64,000 bases of DNA, taken from the NCBI GenBank assembly GCA_029202985.1, contig CP119316.1, positions 558,001-622,000 of the forward strand, in the 5' to 3' direction. Of the stretch, positions 8,376 to 17,731 are shown in pieces. Under the pieces are notes generated by a model. It made no database searches. It saw only the letters and a list, made by a program, of their open reading frames with translations, and was not told where the DNA came from. How positions within the stretch are numbered: the first letter of the stretch is position 1; each line of letters opens with the position of its first letter. Origin of the DNA: Candidatus Andeanibacterium colombiense. GTDB lineage: Bacteria; Pseudomonadota; Alphaproteobacteria; Sphingomonadales; Sphingomonadaceae. Position numbers and translations under genes: made by a program.

Positions 8376-9703
8376 ACAGCGCGTAAGTCAGCCCTGTAAC
8401 CACCAGCGCGACCCCCGCGAGGATCAGGAAGGCGAGCGAGTTGTCGCCCTCGTTCGCGCCGCGCAACCTTCCGAGCATGTCCGGACCGACGAAGCCGCCG
8501 AGCTGCGAGATCGCGTTGATCCACCCGATCCCGGCCGCTGCAGCGATCCCCGAGAGGAATGCGGTCGGCAAGGTCCAGAACACCGCCAGCCACGCGAGTC
8601 CGCCCGCGGCGACCATCGCCAGCGCGAGCACCGAGACCACCGCCGAATGGCCGGCGACCGCGAGCAGCACGCAGCCGAGCGCCGCGACCAGCGACGAGCC
8701 GATCGCGTGCCAGCGGCGCTCGCCGGTGCGATCCGAACTCCAGGCGACCAGCACCATCGCGATCGCGCCGATCCCCCACGGGATCATCGAGACCAGCCCG
8801 ACGAGGAAATAGTCGTTCTTCGGAATGCCGATCTCCTGCACGATCGTCGGCAGCCAATAGTTCAGCGCATTGGCGTAAACCCCGCGCGAAAAGTCCGCGA
8901 GGCCCGCCGCCCACACGCGCCAGTCGGTGAAGACGTGGCGCAGGGTGTGGCTCTGGCGGTGGGCGGCATTGCCCGCGCGATCCTCGGCCAGACGGCGTTC
9001 GACCAACGCGCGCTCGTCATCGTCCAGCCAACCCGCGTCCTTTGGCCGATCGGGCAGTTTCGCCAGCACGAGAAAGCCGACCGCCAGCGAAGGCAGCGCC
9101 TCGACCAGAAACAGCCATTGCCACCCGCGCAGCCCCCTCGGTGCCGTCCATGAACTGCAGGATCGCGCCCGAGAGCGGCGAGCCGAGCGCGCTCGCCAGC
9201 GGAATCGCGACGAAGAACAGCGCCATCACCTGCGCCCGCCGCGCGGCCGGGAACCAGAAGGTCAGGTAAAGCAGTGCCCCGGGCACGAACCCTGCCTCGG
9301 CCACGCCGAGCACGAAGCGCAGGAAATAGAAGCTGAACTCGGCATCGCTGAGCCCGAGCCCGTTGGAAATCGGCCCCCAATGCAGATGCCCGGTGAACAG
9401 GAAGGCGGCCGACACCACCGACCAGGTCAGCATGATCCGCGCGATCCACCGGCGGGCGCCGACCCTGGTCATGATCAGATTGGCCGGCATCTCGCACAGG
9501 AAATAGCCGATGAAGAACACCCCGGCGCCGAAGCCATAGACCTCGTCGCTCAAGCTGAGGTCGCCCGCCATCTGGAGCTTCGCGAAACCGACATTCACCC
9601 GGTCGAGAAACGCGACGAAATAGCCCGCGAACAGCAGCGGGCACAGGCGCCAGGCGATCTTGCTGAAGGTCGCCTGTTCGAAGGCGGGATTGATGGTGCT
9701 CAC
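8335..9703 (-). pseudogene. MFS permease (ACS-type anion:cation symporter), single-base frameshift
   Basis: Two adjacent minus-strand frames together make one 12-helix major facilitator. The N-terminal part (from 9703) has FAGYFVAFLDRVNVGFAKLQM, typical of the phthalate/tartrate-type ACS family. The C-terminal part continues from about 9130 to 8335. After ...QFMDGTEG the reading frame shifts. Deleting one C from the five-C run at 9133-9137 restores GLRGWQWLFLVEA and a continuous 455-residue product (1368 coding bases). Either the gene is recently inactivated or the base is a sequencing error in a homopolymer. Upstream lies a palindromic repeat. Confidence 0.88.
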
Positions 9704-9716
9704 TTTGTGCTCCTAA

Positions 9717-9811
9717 CCCCTTCGTCATTGCGAGAGGCGTAGCCCCGCGGCAATCCAGAGCGTATCGCATGAGGCCCTGGATTGCTTCGCTCCGCTCGCA
9801 ATGACGAGGGG
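9717..9811. repeat. REP-like imperfect palindrome between MFS gene and ligA
   Basis: Outer arms 9717-9734 and 9795-9811 (cgtcattgcgag against ctcgcaatgacg) and inner arms 9750-9758 and 9777-9785 (gcaatccag against ctggattgc) form a long stem. Its translation on the minus strand gives a CERSEAIQ-type peptide, a familiar mark of a dispersed intergenic repeat in many proteobacterial genomes. It fills the gap between the ligA stop and the MFS start and could act as a transcription stop. Copy number cannot be judged here. Confidence 0.8.
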
Positions 9812-9814
9812 TTG

Positions 9815-11920
9815 CTACCCCGCCGCTTTCACTATCTCGGCCCAAGCGGCCTCGTCGATCACCTCGATCCCGAGTTCCGCCGCCTTCTTCATCTTCGACC
9901 CAGCGCCCGGCCCGGCGACCACCAGATCGGTCTTCGGCGAAACCGAACCCGCCGCCCGCGCACCGAGCCGTTCGGCCTGCGCCTTGGCCTCGTCGCGGCT
10001 CATGGTTTCGAGCTTGCCGGTGAACACCACGGTCTTGCCCGAAACCGCGCTGGCGGTGGTCTCGACGATGTAATCGGGTGGGGAGACTTCGCTCAGCAGA
10101 TCGTCCCACACTTCGACATTGTGGTGCTCATGGAAGAAGTCGCCCAGCGCCTCCACCACCACCGGGCCGACGCCTTCGATCGAGCGCAACTCGCCAAGCG
10201 CTTCCTCGTCGCCCGCGCGCGCCTTCTCCGCCGCCTCGCGCAGGGCCGGGAGCGTCGTGAAGCGCTTGAGCAGGTCGCGCGCCGTGACCGCACCGACATG
10301 GCGGATACCAAGCCCGAACAGCAACCGCGCTGCGTCGGGGCGGCGCTTGGCCTCGATGCTTGCCAACAGATTGTCCACAGACTTGTCCTGCCAGCCCTCC
10401 CGACCGATCAGATCGCCGCGATGGCGGCGCAGGCGGAACAGATCGGCCGGGCCTTTCTCCAACCAACCAAGCTCCATGAATTCGAGGATGCTCTTCTCGC
10501 CGAGCCCGTCGATATCGAGCGCGCCGCGGCTGACGAAGTGGCGCAGGCGTTCGAATTGCTGCGCGTGGCAGATCAGCCCGCCGGTGCAGCGGACATCGAC
10601 CTCGCCCTCCTCGGCCACCGCCTCGCTGCCGCATTCGGGGCAGTGGTCGGGGAAATGGTAGGCAGGGCGATCCTCGTCGCGGGTGAGGTTGTCGACCACC
10701 TGCGGGATCACGTCGCCGGCGCGCTGGATCACGATCCGGTCGCCTTCGCGCAAGCCGAGCCGGGCGATCTCGTCGCGGTTGTGCAGCGTGACGTTGAACA
10801 CGGTGACCCCGCCGACCACCACGCCCGACAGCCGTCCGACCGGCGTAAGCTTGCCGGTGCGGCCGACCTGGATGTCGATCTTTTCCAGCACCGTCTCGGC
10901 GCGCTCGGCCGGGAACTTGCGCGCGATCCCCCAGCGCGGCGCCTTCGCAACGAAGCCGAGCCGCTGCTGGTAGTCGAGCCGGTCGACCTTATAGACCACC
11001 CCGTCGATTTCATACGGCAGGCCCGCGCGGCGTTCGCCGATCGCCGCATAATGCTGCAGCAATGCTGCAGGGTCCTCGAACCGCGCAAGCAGCGGCGAGA
11101 CCGGGAAACCCCACTCGGCGATCTGCCGCATCATCGCGAATTGCGTGTCATGCGGCAGCTCACTCGCCGCGCCCCAGCCCCAGGCGAGGAAGCGCAGCGG
11201 GCGCTGGGCGGTGACGTTCGCGTCCTTCTGCCGCAACGACCCGGCGGCCGAATTTCGCGGGGTAACGAACTGGCGAATCTTGGCCGGATCGAACATCTCG
11301 CCCGCCGCGTCCGCCTTCGCCCGCCCCTCTTCCATCAGGCGCGCATTGAGCGCGGTAAATGCCTGTTTTTCCATGTAGACTTCGCCGCGCACTTCGAACA
11401 CTGCCGGGGCGTCTCCGTGCAGCATTTCGGGAATGTCGGCGATGTGGCGGACATTGGCGGTGACATCCTCACCGACCAGCCCGTCGCCGCGTGTCGCCGC
11501 GCGCACCAGCACTCCATCCTCATAGCGCAGCGAGCAGGACAGGCCGTCGATCTTGTCCTCGGCGGTATAGGCGACCGTCTCGCCCTCCGGCAGGTTCAGG
11601 AACCGCCGGACGCGCGCGAAGAAGTCGCTCATGTCCTCGTCGCTGAACGCATTGTCGAGGCTGAACATGCGGACTTCGTGCGGCACCTTGGTGAGCGCCG
11701 AGGATGATGCGGCGGCGCCGACCTGCTTCGACGGACTGTCCGCCCGTATCAGCTGCGGAAACTGCGCCTCAAGTTCGCTGTTCCGCCGAACCAGCGCATC
11801 GAACTCCTGGTCGGTGATCTCGGGCTCGTCCTGCGCGTGATAGAGCGCATTATGCCGCGCAATCTCCTTCGCCAGCCGCATCAGCTGGTTGGCGGCTTCG
11901 GCTTCGGTGAGGTCAGCCAT
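9815..11920 (-). CDS. ligA: NAD-dependent DNA ligase
   Basis: LigA (701 residues) seals nicks between Okazaki fragments using NAD+. The order is the N-terminal Ia domain, the adenylation domain with catalytic Lys123 in AEDKIDG, the OB fold, a four-Cys zinc finger beginning CPECGSEA, the HhH region with GLGIRHVG, and a C-terminal BRCT domain starting SGKTVVFTGKLE. Length is normal. The gene lies 14 bases upstream of the small lipoprotein gene's end and may share its transcript. Confidence 0.97.
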   Translation of the reverse strand: MADLTEAEAANQLMRLAKEIARHNALYHAQDEPEITDQEFDALVRRNSELEAQFPQLIRADSPSKQVGAAASSSALTKVPHEVRMFSLDNAFSDEDMSDFFARVRRFLNLPEGETVAYTAEDKIDGLSCSLRYEDGVLVRAATRGDGLVGEDVTANVRHIADIPEMLHGDAPAVFEVRGEVYMEKQAFTALNARLMEEGRAKADAAGEMFDPAKIRQFVTPRNSAAGSLRQKDANVTAQRPLRFLAWGWGAASELPHDTQFAMMRQIAEWGFPVSPLLARFEDPAALLQHYAAIGERRAGLPYEIDGVVYKVDRLDYQQRLGFVAKAPRWGIARKFPAERAETVLEKIDIQVGRTGKLTPVGRLSGVVVGGVTVFNVTLHNRDEIARLGLREGDRIVIQRAGDVIPQVVDNLTRDEDRPAYHFPDHCPECGSEAVAEEGEVDVRCTGGLICHAQQFERLRHFVSRGALDIDGLGEKSILEFMELGWLEKGPADLFRLRRHRGDLIGREGWQDKSVDNLLASIEAKRRPDAARLLFGLGIRHVGAVTARDLLKRFTTLPALREAAEKARAGDEEALGELRSIEGVGPVVVEALGDFFHEHHNVEVWDDLLSEVSPPDYIVETTASAVSGKTVVFTGKLETMSRDEAKAQAERLGARAAGSVSPKTDLVVAGPGAGSKMKKAAELGIEVIDEAAWAEIVKAAG

Positions 11921-11934
11921 GCTTCCGCTCCGCT

Positions 11935-12513
11935 TCAGGGCGAAGGCGCAAGCCCGCTTTTTGCCGCGGCAATGAATTCGGGATCGCCGAGAGCCTGGCG
12001 GACCAGCAGGGCGTAGAGGGCGTTGTATTCACGGAAAGCATCGGGAATCGCGATAGCGCCGATGAAGTCCGATTTCCATTGCGAGTCTGCGCGGTAGGAC
12101 TTGGTGAAGATGGTCCGTCCGTTTTGGCTGAGGGAAATCTCGCCGGCCAGCCATGCCTTCCCGCTCGACAGGTTTTCGCCGGCATGGCTTTCCTTCAGCA
12201 CGCCGCTCAATCGCAGCGTCGAGCCCGGATCGAGCTTGCCCGCCGCCTTTAATTCGCTTTCGAAATTGGCGCCGAGGAACTGAGCGAAATTGCTCCCCTT
12301 CGGCGCATGCATGTCTGATCCGCGAATGTTCACGCTGCGGCCCGGCGCGTTCGGCCCCGGAACGAATTCGCCCAGGGCCAGCGGCGGAATGTCCTGCTCA
12401 CGCAACAGCCGCACCGTCTCGAACGAGGGTGGGATCTCGTCGATCTCGGTGCTTATGCAGCCAGCGGTGAGCAGGCACGCCAGCGCTGCGAGCAGGCGCC
12501 CGGCTGCGTTCAT
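11935..12513 (-). CDS. lipoprotein of unknown function
   Basis: The 192-residue protein begins with a lipoprotein signal peptide ending in the lipobox LLTAGC, so it should be lipidated at Cys19. The mature part has no motif I recognise. It has a mixed strand/helix character with repeated polar strands (STLRLSGVLKESHAG, KAWLAGEISLSQNGRTIF), as in outer-membrane-associated assembly or secretion lipoproteins. The ATG overlaps the stop of the preceding gene by one base (TGATG), tying it to the exported protein upstream. Confidence 0.75.
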   Translation of the reverse strand: MNAAGRLLAALACLLTAGCISTEIDEIPPSFETVRLLREQDIPPLALGEFVPGPNAPGRSVNIRGSDMHAPKGSNFAQFLGANFESELKAAGKLDPGSTLRLSGVLKESHAGENLSSGKAWLAGEISLSQNGRTIFTKSYRADSQWKSDFIGAIAIPDAFREYNALYALLVRQALGDPEFIAAAKSGLAPSP

Positions 12514-13214
12514 CAGGCAGCCGGTTCCGAGCCAGCCTCGACTGCAGGCTGCGCGACTGCAGGCTCTCCGGCAGGTGCGGCGAGCTTTGCCAGGATATCG
12601 TTCACCCCGCGGGCCAGCGCCTGGCGGACGACGGTCTTGACCGCCTCGTCCCCGTTCTTGACCTCGGTGCCCGGGATCACGAGCTCCTTCTTCTGCTTGC
12701 CGTAGGTCATGTAGAGCGCGTGGGGGATCTCCACCTTCACCGGCTCGGCGCCGGTGTGCGGGATGTATTCGAGCGTCGCGACATAGTGGTCAGTGGCGAA
12801 CACCCCGCCGAACAGGCCGAAGCCGAGCCCGGCACCGAAGCCGTCCTTCTTCGCCTTGTCCAGCTCTTCCTGTTTGACGATATTGTTGAACTTGATGCTG
12901 AGGATCGCCCCGTCGGCAGTCGGCCCTTCGACCACATCGGCAAACGCCCCGGTGCCCTTGATGTCTTCCAGCGCCCATGGCTTCACCACCTTGGTCCCCT
13001 TCGGATTGGGCTCGCCGTCGCGCTGGAACTCGAACAGCACCTGCACCGGCTTGGGCTCTTCCGGCGTGATCTTTTCGCTGGCCGGAACTTCGCCCAGCGC
13101 GTTGTCGTAATACCAGTGGGCCGCCTGCGCCGCCGCCGGAAGCAGCGTCACCGCAAGCAGAGCCCCGAAAAATCGAATAGTCTTGCGCAGGCGCGCACCC
13201 GTCTGGACGATCAT
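12513..13214 (-). CDS. exported protein of unknown function
   Basis: This 233-residue protein has an N-terminal signal peptide (hydrophobic FFGALLAVTLLPAAAQA, cut before AHWYY). The ATG at 13214 was chosen over an in-frame start 57 bases upstream because it follows GGGGAC and places the signal peptide at the terminus. A glycine-rich hydrophobic stretch (GFGAGLGFGLFGGVF, near residue 130) and a C-terminal Ala/Pro/Glu tail stand out. I do not recognise the family. It is coupled to the downstream lipoprotein by a TGATG overlap, so the two probably act together in the envelope. Confidence 0.7.
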   Translation of the reverse strand: MIVQTGARLRKTIRFFGALLAVTLLPAAAQAAHWYYDNALGEVPASEKITPEEPKPVQVLFEFQRDGEPNPKGTKVVKPWALEDIKGTGAFADVVEGPTADGAILSIKFNNIVKQEELDKAKKDGFGAGLGFGLFGGVFATDHYVATLEYIPHTGAEPVKVEIPHALYMTYGKQKKELVIPGTEVKNGDEAVKTVVRQALARGVNDILAKLAAPAGEPAVAQPAVEAGSEPAA

Positions 13215-13284
13215 GGTAAGTCCCCGTTTAATTCCCCGGCCGAAGGCTATCACAGCCGAGCGGAGCTGCAACGCGGGATTTTGC

Positions 13285-14949
13285 CTAGACGCCTTCGAGC
13301 AGCCGGTCCGCCTGCGCCCTCGCTTCGCTGGTAATCTCTGCCCCCGAAAGCATCCGGGCGATCTCTTCCTGCCGCCCCGCCTGATCCAGCAACTGCACCG
13401 AGGTGCGCGTCACCGTCCCCTCCGACGACTTCGCGATCATGTAATGCTGCCCGCCCCGCGCCGCGACCTGCGGCGAGTGGGTGACCGCGAGCAATTGCCC
13501 GCCCCCGGCCAGCCGCGCTAGCCGTTCGCCGATCGCGCTGGCAACCGCGCCGCCGACGCCGCGGTCGATCTCGTCGAAGATCACCGTCGCCGCGCCGCCC
13601 TGTTCGGCGAGCGCGACCTTCAGCGCGAGGATGAAGCGCGAGAGTTCGCCGCCGCTGGCGATCTTCGCGAGCGGGGCGAAGTCGGCGCCGGGGTTGGTCG
13701 AGATCAGGAATTCAACTGAATCAATCCCGCTCGGGCCCCAGCGCTCCTCGGGCAGCGCGGTGACCGCGGTGCGGAATTTGGCGGAATCGAGCTTGAGCGG
13801 CGCGAGTTCCTTCGCGACCGCCTGGTCGAGCCGTAATGCGGCCTCGGTGCGGGCCGCGTGGAGCGCTTCGGCGCCGCCGCGATAGGCGGCGCCGGCCTGC
13901 GCGGCGGCTTGTTCCAGCGCGCCGATCTCGGCATCGCCGGCCTCGATCGAATCGAGCGCCGTGCGGATCCCGCGCATCTTCGCCGGCAGCTCGTCGACTT
14001 CGCAGCGGTGCTTGCGGGCGAGCGCGCGCAGGTCGAACAGGCGGGTCTCGATCCGGTCGAGTTCGGCCGGCTCGAAGCTCAGCGCCTCGGCCGCCTTTTC
14101 CAGCCGGGCTTCGGCCTCGCCCGCCTCGATCACCGCGCGGTCGAGCGATTCCAGCGCCTCGGCCAGCAGCGGGTGCTCGCCCGCGATCCGGTCGAGCCGC
14201 CGCGCGCCGCCGCGCAGGACCGCGAGCGCGCTGTCGGAGCCGTCCCACAGATGGCGCAGTTGCTCCAGATCCTCCGACAATTTCTCGCCCTTCTGCATCG
14301 CCGCGCGGGCATCGGCGAGCGCGGCCTCCTCGCCCTCCTCGGGCGCGAGCGCGGCCAGTTCCTCGATATGGGCGAGCAGCAGATCCTGGTCGGCCTTGGC
14401 CTGCGCGATCGCATCGCGCGCTTCGGCGAGTTTTTCCTCGGCCGCGCGCCAATGGTTCCATGCGGTGCCGACCGCGCCCGCATCGCCGCCCCCGAAACGG
14501 TCGAGCAACAGGCGGTGGCCGCGCGGATTGACCAGCCCGCGATCGTCGTGCTGGCCATGGATCTCGACCAGCGCGCCCGCGAGTTCGCGCAGCAATGCGA
14601 CGCCGACCGGCTGGTCGTTGATGAAGGCCTTCGAGCCGCCATCGGCCTTGAGCGAGCGGCGGACGATCAGCGCCTCGCCCGGTTCGATCTCGACTTCGGC
14701 CTCGGCCAAGGGATCGCGCACCGCTGCAGGAAGGCTGGCAAATTCGAAGGTTGCGGTAACGCTTGCCTGATCGGTGCCCGCGCGGACCAGCCCGCTGTCG
14801 GCGCGGTTGCCGAGCACCAGCCCGAGCGCATCGAGCAGGATCGACTTGCCCGCCCCGGTCTCGCCGGTGAGCACGCCGAGGCCCGGCCCGAAAGTCAGGT
14901 CGAGCGCCTCGATCAGGACGATGTTGCGGATGGCAAGCGCGGTAAGCAT
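13285..14949 (-). CDS. recN: DNA repair protein RecN
   Basis: RecN (554 residues) is an SMC-like ATPase acting in double-strand break repair. Walker A GETGAGKS lies near residue 30. The central region is a coiled coil rich in Ala, Glu and Arg. The C-terminal ATPase half carries SGGELSR, Walker B VIFDEIDRGVGG and a switch His in VTHSPQVAA. Length is normal for the family. A LexA-type box lies 44 bases upstream of the ATG, consistent with SOS induction. The gene follows bamD on the same strand. Confidence 0.96.
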   Translation of the reverse strand: MLTALAIRNIVLIEALDLTFGPGLGVLTGETGAGKSILLDALGLVLGNRADSGLVRAGTDQASVTATFEFASLPAAVRDPLAEAEVEIEPGEALIVRRSLKADGGSKAFINDQPVGVALLRELAGALVEIHGQHDDRGLVNPRGHRLLLDRFGGGDAGAVGTAWNHWRAAEEKLAEARDAIAQAKADQDLLLAHIEELAALAPEEGEEAALADARAAMQKGEKLSEDLEQLRHLWDGSDSALAVLRGGARRLDRIAGEHPLLAEALESLDRAVIEAGEAEARLEKAAEALSFEPAELDRIETRLFDLRALARKHRCEVDELPAKMRGIRTALDSIEAGDAEIGALEQAAAQAGAAYRGGAEALHAARTEAALRLDQAVAKELAPLKLDSAKFRTAVTALPEERWGPSGIDSVEFLISTNPGADFAPLAKIASGGELSRFILALKVALAEQGGAATVIFDEIDRGVGGAVASAIGERLARLAGGGQLLAVTHSPQVAARGGQHYMIAKSSEGTVTRTSVQLLDQAGRQEEIARMLSGAEITSEARAQADRLLEGV

Positions 14950-14992
14950 CGCGCCAAGCTCTAACCCAAGCTCAGGCCCACGTCACGACACA

Positions 14993-15007
14993 GAACGGAT
15001 TACGAAC
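14993..15007 (-). promoter_or_regulatory. LexA (SOS) box upstream of recN
   Basis: GAAC-N7-GAAC is present at 14993-14996 and 15004-15007 (GTTC-N7-GTTC on the coding strand). This is the alphaproteobacterial LexA consensus. It lies 44 bases before the recN start in the bamD-recN gap, a position suited to block recN transcription until DNA damage. The match is exact in both half-sites. Confidence 0.85.
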
Positions 15008-15017
15008 AGTCTATTCG

Positions 15018-15845
15018 CTATCGCGCGGAAGCGACCCCGGCGACCGCCCAGTGGGCATTTTCGTCCATCAGGTCGAACGCCTTCTGGTACCATTCGCTGC
15101 CGGGGTAATTCGCGCCGAGCACGGCGGCATAGCGCTGCGCTTCCCGCGGCACGCCCAGCGACAGGCTGGTCTCGGTGAGCCGGTACAGCGCTTCGGGCGC
15201 GTGGCTGGTGGTGGAGTATTTCTCGACCACGTTCTGGAACCGCAACTGCGCCGCGAGCCACTTGCCGGTCTTCTCGTAGAAGCGGCCGATCTCCATGTCC
15301 TTGCCCGCAAGGTGATCGTTGACCAGATCGAGCTTGATCCTTGCGTCGGCCGCGTAATCGGTCCGCGGAAACCGGCGGTTGACCTCGGTCAGCGCGGTCA
15401 GCGCCTGATCGGTGATCGCCTGATCGCGCTGCACATCGCTGATCTGCTCGTAATAGCAGAGCGCGATCAGGTAATAGGCGTAAGGCGCATCCTTGTTGCC
15501 CGGATGGATCGAGAGGAAGCGCTGCGAAGCCTGGACCGATTTGTTGTAATCGCGCCCGACGTAATAGCTGAACGCACTCATCAGCTGCGCGCGGCGGGCC
15601 CAGGGCGAATAGGGATGCTGGCGCTCAACCTCGTCGAACAGCGCGGCGGCGATCTTGTAATCGCCCCTGTCGAGCCGCTGCTTGGCCGCGCTGTAGAGCG
15701 ATTCCACGTCGCGCGCGACATAGGCGGTGTCTTTCTGTCCGCCCTTGTTGCCGCCGCAGCCGGCGGTAAGGGAAATTGCCACCGCAGCGGCGCCCAGAAT
15801 GAGCGGCCGGGCGAAGGAGCGAGCAGAGCGTCGGGTCGGTTGCAT
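15018..15845 (-). CDS. bamD: outer membrane assembly lipoprotein BamD
   Basis: BamD (275 residues) is the essential lipoprotein of the BAM complex, which inserts beta-barrel proteins into the outer membrane. The signal peptide ends in lipobox SLTAGC (Cys30). The mature part consists of TPR-like repeats beginning ESLYSAAKQRLDRGDYKIAAALFDEVE, with the family motif RRAQLMSAFSYYVGRDY. The ATG at 15845 was chosen since it starts the signal peptide; the longer frame runs back into the hydroxylase gene. Confidence 0.94.
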   Translation of the reverse strand: MQPTRRSARSFARPLILGAAAVAISLTAGCGGNKGGQKDTAYVARDVESLYSAAKQRLDRGDYKIAAALFDEVERQHPYSPWARRAQLMSAFSYYVGRDYNKSVQASQRFLSIHPGNKDAPYAYYLIALCYYEQISDVQRDQAITDQALTALTEVNRRFPRTDYAADARIKLDLVNDHLAGKDMEIGRFYEKTGKWLAAQLRFQNVVEKYSTTSHAPEALYRLTETSLSLGVPREAQRYAAVLGANYPGSEWYQKAFDLMDENAHWAVAGVASAR

Positions 15846-15906
15846 GGGCGCCCGTATAGCCAGCCGCTCAATGAACGCCAAGTGAAGTATCGGCCCCCGG
15901 GCGCAC

Positions 15907-16926
15907 TTATACAGGGTTCGCCCGGGGGCCATCGCCTCGCCGCCCGGACGAACCCGCCCGGCGCCGTTGCCACCAGCGCTTCGCAATTCCCCAGGCATCG
16001 ACGCAGGGTACCCAGTACATCGCCCGGACCGTGAGCATCCGCTCGGTGTCGCGCGCGTCGATCCCGAACTGCAGTTCCTCGTGCTTGCCGGCGACGCGCA
16101 ATGTGCCGAACAGCCAGTCCCAGATCGCGAGCTGGGAGCCGTAATTGCTGTTGTAATGGACCGGATCGCGGCTGTGGTGGATCTGGTGCTGCGCGGGACT
16201 GACCACGATCCGTTCGAACACCGCTCCGAACGAGATCCACACATGGCTGTGGCGCAGCTGGGCGCCGGCAATGTCGAACACGAAGCGCCCGGCATTCACG
16301 CCGAGGATCGAGAGGGCGGTGAGCTTGCCGGGGAACACCAGCAGAAACGCCCCGGTCACCAGTGGCACCGCGAGCGCACCGCGGGTGAGATCGACCAGCC
16401 CATTGACCGGATGATCGCGCAACTGCGACAGCGGGATCAGCACCTCGGACGAATGGTGGACCTTATGGAACTGCCACAGGAACGGGCTTTCATGCATCCA
16501 GCGATGCGCCCAGTAGCGGAAGAAATCTTCCACCAGCAGCAGCACGAATGTATAGGCGATCACGATCCCGAGACTGGCATGCGCGCCATTATGCGCGATC
16601 CAGCCCGAACCCTTGGCGACCGCGTCGATATGCTTCGGCACCACGAACAAGGCGCCGATCCCGACCAGCAGCGCCAGAGCGGTCTTGTCGAACAGCACGA
16701 AGCGCAGGTCGAGCAACGCGGAGCGGTGCAGCCAGATTTCACGCGGGAACAGGAACCGGCAGAGGCCGGGCGTCCGCTGGGGCTCGGCATGCCGCCGCCA
16801 AAGCCAGACCAACGCAGCGATGATCAGCGCCGAGAGGATCGAGGGCCACTGGAACCGCGAGAACAGCTTGTCGAAAACGTGAAGAACGGTGCTGGCGGCG
16901 ATTGCGGCGCGGGCGGTATTGGGCAT
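15907..16926 (-). CDS. sterol desaturase / fatty acid hydroxylase superfamily protein
   Basis: This is a 339-residue integral membrane di-iron enzyme. The histidine boxes are HRWMH, HKVHH and, near the C-terminus, HQIHH, spaced among four to five hydrophobic helices. Relatives hydroxylate or desaturate sterols, carotenoids, sphingolipid bases or ether lipids. In sphingomonads a sphingoid or lipid A substrate is plausible but not shown. The ATG at 16926 was preferred over a longer frame with a basic, low-complexity leader. The last 20 residues are a basic Arg-rich tail. Confidence 0.88.
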   Translation of the reverse strand: MPNTARAAIAASTVLHVFDKLFSRFQWPSILSALIIAALVWLWRRHAEPQRTPGLCRFLFPREIWLHRSALLDLRFVLFDKTALALLVGIGALFVVPKHIDAVAKGSGWIAHNGAHASLGIVIAYTFVLLLVEDFFRYWAHRWMHESPFLWQFHKVHHSSEVLIPLSQLRDHPVNGLVDLTRGALAVPLVTGAFLLVFPGKLTALSILGVNAGRFVFDIAGAQLRHSHVWISFGAVFERIVVSPAQHQIHHSRDPVHYNSNYGSQLAIWDWLFGTLRVAGKHEELQFGIDARDTERMLTVRAMYWVPCVDAWGIAKRWWQRRRAGSSGRRGDGPRANPV

Positions 16927-17151
16927 GTCTCGGCCTCGAGCGAAAGTCCTTGCGGACGAACGGGACCCAGAGATTGATCTAAATGACGAAAGTCGTTCGG
17001 GGTTCCCGCGCCGAGCAAGCGGGAAGCCAAGCTGCGCTTTCTGTTGGCGAAACATGTTATTGGATTGCATCGCGCTTCCGGATCGTGGCTAAAAAGCCGC
17101 GGGATTCGAACAGGCGTTTTTACGGATCCGGTGGGAGCACAGTTCAAGACC

Positions 17152-17682
17152 ATGCCCGAAGGCACGGGAAAATCCGGATCCCCCCTCGACACCCTCACTG
17201 CCAAGCAGCGGGAGGTGCTGGAGCTGTTGCTGCAGCACAAGACCTCGAAGGAGATCGCACAGATCCTCGGAATCTCGCCGCATACGGTCGACCAGCGGGT
17301 CGACGGGGCGAAGGACAAGCTCGGCGCCGCGACCCGCGGCGACCTCGCGATGATCTATCGCCGGCTCAGCGGCATATCCGAACGAATGACATATGAAGAT
17401 TCCCATATCGAAAATCCGCCGATTCCCGTCGATTCAGGGCTCGGGAACGGCGCGGTAGCGGAAACCGCCGCCAGCGGTCCGATGGGGATCGAGGGCAGTC
17501 AGACCGAAAGCGGCATCGCCGATTATCGCGTCGTCCCCGAGATGTTCGATGGCCGCTACGGCACGGCTATGAGGATCGGGGCGATCGTCTTGCTGGCGCT
17601 GCTCCTGCTGCTCGTGGTTCTTGGGGGGCTCGCACTGTACATCCAGACCTCGCAGGTTCTGGAAGACTGGTACGGCCTGTAG
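17152..17682 (+). CDS. LuxR-type HTH protein with C-terminal transmembrane anchor
   Basis: This 176-residue protein has a LuxR/FixJ-type DNA-binding domain at about residues 10-72 (LTAKQREVLELLLQHKTSKE, then IAQILGISPHTVDQ). An acidic linker of about 60 residues follows. A single strongly hydrophobic helix lies near residues 140-165 (IGAIVLLALLLLLVVLGGLAL), with a short tail after it. There is no receiver or ligand-binding domain. The ATG at 17152 puts the HTH near the terminus; an upstream in-frame ATG at 17044 is possible. It starts a same-strand group of small genes. Confidence 0.75.
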   Translation: MPEGTGKSGSPLDTLTAKQREVLELLLQHKTSKEIAQILGISPHTVDQRVDGAKDKLGAATRGDLAMIYRRLSGISERMTYEDSHIENPPIPVDSGLGNGAVAETAASGPMGIEGSQTESGIADYRVVPEMFDGRYGTAMRIGAIVLLALLLLLVVLGGLALYIQTSQVLEDWYGL

Positions 17683-17731
17683 ACCGGTACGGACATCTCT
17701 CTTGCGATGGGGCCCCGGCCCCGAATGAGGG

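Noticed and set aside
8862..10109. A 415-codon minus-strand frame spanning the MFS gene, the repeat and the end of ligA
   Set aside because: It crosses a dispersed palindromic repeat (the CERSEAIQ-type translation) and the wrong frame of two other genes.
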